10,458 nucleotides of DNA from positions 1-10,458 of the forward strand of contig JAAMXY010002047.1 in assembly GCA_019677205.1 (NCBI GenBank), in the 5' to 3' direction. A program made the translations under genes and the position numbers. Shown piece by piece: positions 7,301 through 10,458 of this stretch. This stretch comes from Pinguiococcus pyrenoidosus. Taxonomy: Eukaryota; Sar; Pinguiophyceae; Pinguiochrysidales; Pinguiochrysidaceae. Position 1 is the stretch's first letter. Every line of letters starts with the position of its first letter. The notes beneath the pieces are model-generated. The model searched no databases. It saw nothing but the letters and a program-made list of their open reading frames with translations, and was not told the DNA's origin.

Positions 7301-8866
7301 CCAATTTGCTTGCTCCAGCAAGGGCTACCTTCGTCGCTGTCGTCTACTTTAGCTCCGTCAAAGATTGTCCCTGGTGGCACTCTGTCCCTTGAAGAGGATG
7401 GAGAACTCGATGACCAAGCGTCTTTCCTCGAGAGGATGATTTCTCAGCTAGGATCAACGAGATCTTCGACAGCGCCTTCCCCAAGTGGTGCACCTAGCGA
7501 GGAAAGCGTTCACGGGATGCTCCGCTTCGGACGTCCTACGCTCTGCACGTTGCGAAACCTTGTACACGAGAGCAGCGACCTTCCCGTCATGGACTGCCCC
7601 GGGCGGCAGAAACTGGAGGAACTGGTCCAAGCCGTGGAGACAAAACGACAGCGGATGCTGAATGCTCTCGACAAAGCGAAGCGGAGGCCCAATGGAAACA
7701 GTCACGCGAGCTTGTGGACAGGTCTGACGCATCTAAGTGCGGACGAGGCCAGCGCCTTCTTTGCGGTATGCGTTCGTTTCCTCTGCGAATGCCGGGCCAT
7801 TGGCGTCTTTCTTCCGGCGGAAGAACTTGAAGTGAACCGATGCATCTGGATCTTGAATGCGGACGCCGCGCACCAGCGTGTAGCAGAAGCGGTGCTGGAG
7901 TTCTCAAGGGCGAACAAATCGGGAGTGGCATGTACGTATGCGCTGGGGGACTGCCTGGAAAAGCATGACAGCTATCCCAGCGCCATCCTACTTCGCGGGA
8001 TCGTTCATGAGGCTGCTTTGCTTGGGATGGGTGAAGCTCTTCAGGTTCTCTTCCCTTTGCTTCGGCCGATGCTCGACTATGCCTCCAGGTGGACTTTGCG
8101 AGTAGTGGAGATGCCCTTCAAACAGCTGCAAAAGGAGGCGGAAAGGCTGTGGAGCATGGCCGAGGCGGTGCCATTGTGCTTGAGCGACGAATATGCTGTC
8201 TGGAGGTGCGCAGCAGCTCGTGCCTTGGCGCCCTGTCTTGAACGGCAAGCCGACTCTGGAATGGGAGCGAAGGAAGGTGATCGGACCAACGCAGAGGACC
8301 TTACCAGCGAAGAAGACCCAACAGCGTGGGGCGCTCCATCCGTCAGAGTGTTCTCCAAGGCATCTTCCGTCGCAGATGAGACGTCTGCGGAGTTGCGGTT
8401 TCACTCTATCCTAGACTGCACGGACTGTGCGACGCAATCTCGGCCTCCTGCTCCAGTTGAGCCTTTGCCCACGGCATTGAGGGAAGAAGCCAAACAGGAG
8501 CAAGGATCAGATGGTATCACTGATGAAGAAACCGATCTGACGGACTACTGTGTCTGCAGAGGAAAAGACGACGGGAGCTTCATGGTAGCTTGTCACGTCT
8601 GTGGAGAATGGTTCCACCAGCGATGTATGAGGTTTGGGAAGAAAGTGCAGAGGCAACTAGAAAAAGGTGACCTCGACTTCGAGTGCATCGCGTGCAGCGA
8701 GCTCGGAGGGCGACCATTTGCGTTCGTGGATGGCTTCGTTCTGCCGAACTCTACTCGATCCGTGGGGTACCAAGCGTTCTTAAGGAAGAGGAAATGGCGT
8801 GCACGAAAAGACAAGGAGCGCAATGGCCCGCACGAAGTGACACAGCGCTTTTCGTCGGCAGGGTAG
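4378..8866 (+). CDS. SET-domain histone lysine methyltransferase with two PHD fingers
   Basis: Two exons, 4378-4444 and 4506-8866; 1475 residues. It is a nuclear protein by type, expected to transfer methyl groups from S-adenosylmethionine to histone lysine. Visible parts: basic N-terminus (31-45, NLS-like); AWS-like Cys cluster from 123 (CGC at 123-125); SET about 194-308 with GFG at 197-199, EEYLGE, NHSCSPNC at 262-269 and CYNY at 297-300; post-SET CRCGSLNC at 314-321; a long, mostly helical middle; PHD 1 at 911-957 (C4HC3); a helical region near 1035-1085 faintly like PLU-1; PHD 2 at 1371-1419. AWS-SET-postSET order points to the ASH1/NSD/SETD2 group, which methylates H3K36. PHD 2 has DYCVC, FMVAC and GEWFH, the aromatic positions typical of H3K4me3 readers. 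SET motifs look intact, so I infer an active enzyme. The start is ATG 4378 (G at -3 and +4); the alternative ATG 4385 directly follows a TGA and has poor context. Confidence 0.88.
4445..4505 (+). other. First intron of the SET gene (61 bases, phase 1)
   Basis: Starts GTACGC and ends GATTCAG, with a length within the range of the neighbouring gene's introns. The frame from ATG 4378 meets TGA inside it (4474-4476). Removing it joins a Ser/Arg-rich start (MVNEDLRRSGRSRRSPRRLY) to the basic NPTPSKGRVVRRRR stretch in the long frame. Unspliced, the long frame could only start at the weak ATG 4385. Confidence 0.65.
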
Positions 8867-9032
8867 CACTCCATCAAGTCTTACAGACCCTGGCACGGCA
8901 AAGGGAACTCTTTTTTTCCAGGCTCTCCACGGTACACGCGATACTCCCTGCGCTGCTGGCATCCAGACCGACAGTCTCACTTTGCCTTCGTCATTGTAGT
9001 CCTCCCGCACTCCACGGCGATTTTTCCTATTC
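8867..9032. other. Short gap between convergent genes
   Basis: 166 bases separate the stop of the SET gene from the stop of the minus-strand membrane gene. It presumably holds both 3' UTRs. It contains a short T-run (8911-8917) and no clear structured RNA or hairpin that I can see. Confidence 0.5.
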
Positions 9033-9287
9033 TCAGTCATGGGCCGCTTTCCACGTTCCGCCGAAATCCTTCTTCTCAGAATCGTCCCATGTCAGCAATG
9101 GCCTTCCTTCGAGGTCGAGAAGACTGACTTCTTCATCCATCGCTGCAACCTTGCGATCCGACTCTGCGACGAAACAGTCACTGTAGCATAGGCAGGTGAG
9201 GCCAATTGCCAGCGAGATCAGAACGAGGAACACGACAGCTACGGAGGTGGTGAAAATGGGCGCTAACCATACGCTCTCGCCCTGCAT
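9033..9287 (-). CDS. Small single-pass membrane protein, or last exon of one
   Basis: From ATG 9287 the frame encodes 84 residues. Residues about 8-35 form a strong transmembrane helix (VAVVFLVLISLAIGLTCLCY), followed by an acidic tail with DEEVSLLDLEGRP at 51-63. The surface-protein gene at the left of the window has EDQVNLFDKSGKP at the same distance (about 16 residues) after its helix, so the two tails are probably related. The start is uncertain. A good intron (9282-9336 on the minus strand, 55 bases, GTGGGT...TGCAG) would remove ATG 9287 and join GESVWLAP to an upstream exon ending NCTRK. That exon could start at ATG 9357, or, with one more short intron (9411-9456, 46 bases), at ATG 9514, giving 126 residues. 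The last coding exon is well supported; the 5' structure is not. No signal peptide is visible in any version. Confidence 0.5.
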   Translation of the reverse strand: MQGESVWLAPIFTTSVAVVFLVLISLAIGLTCLCYSDCFVAESDRKVAAMDEEVSLLDLEGRPLLTWDDSEKKDFGGTWKAAHD

Positions 9288-9336
9288 GACCCAATCAGAA
9301 CCAAAAAGGAAGCGTGCCCGCACCGGCTGTACCCAC
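9282..9336 (-). other. Candidate intron in the small membrane-protein gene (55 bases)
   Basis: On the minus strand it begins GTGGGT after AAAG, contains TTCTGATTG as branch-like sequence after a T-rich run, and ends TCATGCAG. Length and borders match the confident introns of the window. Phase 0 splicing leaves an open frame upstream to about 9468. Confidence 0.45.
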
Positions 9337-9514
9337 CTTTCTCGTGCAGTTCTCCATAGGACTGCATGCGCGGCTGAATCTTCGCAGGCCTTCGAAGACA
9401 ATCCATTGGGCTGCAGGTATAAGGGTTGTTTCAAACTGGAAGGGCTCCGGCCCCACCAAAGTTTAGACTTGTGGGTTTTTCGCACCGCAGGCTTTCGCCC
9501 GTCCAGCCAATCAT

Positions 9515-10044
9515 AAGCCGTAAAACATTTTTTTGACTGTTTAAAGTGTCATATCTTGCAAAGTACGCATCGTACAAATTTCGGAATTCTTTTGCAGTCC
9601 GTCGGCGTGTCCTATGCTTTCGTTGATCTAGCTTTCATCCAATTATAACGTAGTGGATTGCTCCAAACCTAAACAAAATGCAGCTAAAAATCAAAACAGA
9701 GAGAAAGGAGTGAGAATTACAGAGATTTGATTGGATATGAAGCAAAATATCTGAGCAAAGTATGGAACAAGTTTATGCTAGAAGCTACACCCCTTTTGTG
9801 AAAGCCAATAGACCAATCCAGCAACTACTCCTCCTCGTGAAAACGATGGGTGCAACTCCAATAGAAGCCTTGAGGATGTTCTGCGACACATAGTAACTGG
9901 CAAAGTAGATCGGAAGACAAAGGAAAACCAAAAAAAATCCAAAAGTCGGTATTCGACAAAATCAGTATCTGGGAAACAATGGTCCAATAGAAAAACCTGC
10001 CCTCCATCTTTCAAATTTTGAAAATTCGTAAAAAAGCCAATCAG
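9515..10044. other. AT-rich intergenic region with many CCAAT pentamers
   Basis: No gene is supported here: plus-strand frames are short, and the long minus-strand frames that cross it lack an ATG and run through repeats. CCAAT occurs on the plus strand at 9639, 9805, 9813, 9984 and 10037 and on the minus strand at 9729-9733. One more plus-strand copy lies just outside at 9507. The copy at 10037 reads AGCCAATCAG, close to the NF-Y consensus, and ends a few bases before an ATG at 10045. The region probably holds promoters for the minus-strand membrane gene and for whatever starts near 10045-10197. Confidence 0.5.
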
Positions 10045-10224
10045 ATGCCAGAAATGGAACCCCCGTGGGAAGCGGCGCCGGCCAGCGGCGAGGAGAGCGA
10101 CCCGTGGGAAGCGGCGCCGGCCAGCGGCGAGGAGAGCGACGCGGCGCCGGCAGACGAGAGCAGCGAAGCAGACGACGCAAGCAGCGAAAGAGGCAGATGG
10201 TCTCCACGAGACGGAGAGCGATGA
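10045..10224 (+). CDS. Acidic repeat-containing short frame (59 aa), uncertain
   Basis: From ATG 10045 the frame encodes MPEMEPPWEAAP..., with two identical 13-residue units PWEAAPASGEESD and then an Asp/Glu/Ser-rich stretch ending at TGA 10222-10224. It is low-complexity and probably disordered. Base composition jumps from AT-rich to very GC-rich at its start. It overlaps the next frame by 28 bases in a different phase. A 38-base GT-AG segment (10200-10237) could in principle join the two frames, but it is shorter than any confident intron here. It may be the first exon of a gene that continues past the window, or a chance frame in repeat DNA. Confidence 0.25.
   Translation: MPEMEPPWEAAPASGEESDPWEAAPASGEESDAAPADESSEADDASSERGRWSPRDGER
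10063..10140. repeat. Two perfect 39-base tandem copies
   Basis: Copies at 10063-10101 and 10102-10140 are identical, starting CCGTGGGAAGCGG. A shortened GCGGCGCCGGC echo follows at 10141. The unit is 13 codons long, so the acidic frame stays open through both copies. Perfect identity suggests recent duplication. Confidence 0.9.
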
Positions 10225-10458
10225 AGCAAAAACGTAGCAGAAGCACCGGTGGAATGGCGGGAGCTGCGAAAGCTGTGCAAACTGTGCAGCCGGTACACAC
10301 TGTGGAAACTGTGCATACGAATACCGCCGAAGCCGTGCATACGAATACCGCCGAAGCCGTGCATACGGATGCTGCCGAGACCGTGCATACGAATATATCT
10401 CGCGACTCTTTGTCAGATTGCACAATCGTGGGCACCGCTCCCGCCAGGTGCTGTTGGC
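10197..10458 (+). CDS. Partial frame with basic start and VHT repeats, runs off the window
   Basis: From ATG 10197 the frame stays open to the last base (87 complete codons). It starts with a basic stretch (MVSTRRRAMKQKRSRSTGG), which extends upstream without ATG as an Arg-rich run. Then come short VQT/VQP/VHT/VET units and 8-residue repeats VHTNTAEA, VHTNTAEA and VHTDAAET. After these the sequence becomes more ordinary (SRDSLSDCTIVGTAPARCCW). The repeat unit is a multiple of three, which keeps the frame open but is not proof of coding. I recognise no domain. Another ATG at 10221 or 10254 is possible, or the frame may be spliced to the acidic frame before it. Confidence 0.35.
   Translation, partial: MVSTRRRAMKQKRSRSTGGMAGAAKAVQTVQPVHTVETVHTNTAEAVHTNTAEAVHTDAAETVHTNISRDSLSDCTIVGTAPARCCW
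10311..10394. repeat. 24-base tandem repeat, three and a half copies
   Basis: Units at 10311-10334 and 10335-10358 are identical (GTGCATACGAATACCGCC start). The unit at 10359-10382 has several changes, and a half unit (GTGCATACGAAT) ends at 10394. Upstream, from about 10273, 9-base GTGCAxACT-like units look like the older source of the array. Confidence 0.9.

Noticed and set aside
9778-10425. Long minus-strand open frame through the right-end repeats
   Set aside because: It has no ATG start, and its length is explained by stop-free repeats and GC-rich DNA. The Tyr/Ala/Arg repeats are mirror translations of the plus-strand array.
9515-10458. LTR or other retroelement end
   Set aside because: I saw no target-site duplication, terminal repeat pair, primer-binding site or gag/pol motif. 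The right flank is missing, so this stays open only for extended sequence.

Overview
The window is eukaryotic nuclear DNA. The coding regions are broken by very short GT-AG introns (53-62 bases in the confident models). There are no operons or ribosome binding sites, and the main products are a secreted/membrane multidomain protein and a SET/PHD chromatin protein. Coding sequence is GC-rich and parts of the intergenic DNA are AT-rich. This fits a compact unicellular eukaryote (alga, alveolate or similar protist); I cannot name the lineage from sequence alone. IPT/TIG-like modules followed by Cys-rich CDDxC...CDDG modules are, from memory, a recurring architecture in microalgae and alveolates, which is weak support only.

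Layout. Bases 1-644 are an upstream region with a candidate AT-rich 5'-UTR intron and a short uORF. Bases 645-3713 (+) hold a six-exon gene for a 925-residue type I membrane protein: signal peptide, six degenerate beta-sandwich modules, two Cys-rich modules (one split by an acidic insert), one transmembrane helix and a short cytoplasmic tail. Bases 3714-4377 lie between genes and hold a small minus-strand reading frame (3835-4053) with a possible 5'-UTR intron, one CCAAT box and a decaying 7-base tandem repeat. Bases 4378-8866 (+) hold a 1475-residue histone methyltransferase-like protein (AWS-SET-postSET, helical middle, PHD, helical region, PHD); I restore its start with a 61-base first intron. 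Bases 9033-9287 (-) encode a small single-pass membrane protein, or the last exon of one, whose tail resembles that of the first gene. Bases 9515-10044 are AT-rich, non-coding and unusually rich in CCAAT pentamers. Bases 10045-10458 hold GC-rich tandem repeats (39 bases x2, 24 bases x3.5) inside overlapping open frames that run off the window.

How the genes relate. The first gene and the minus-strand membrane gene probably belong to one surface-protein family, because they share a membrane-proximal tail motif at the same distance from the helix. The SET protein probably acts on chromatin: the SET type suggests H3K36 methylation and the C-terminal PHD looks able to read methylated H3K4. I see no functional link between the SET gene and the membrane genes beyond adjacency. 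I found no mobile element, CRISPR array, tRNA or rRNA, and no clearly new multi-gene system. The most useful observations are the unusual SET/PHD architecture, the shared membrane-tail motif, the CCAAT cluster and the corrected exon models.
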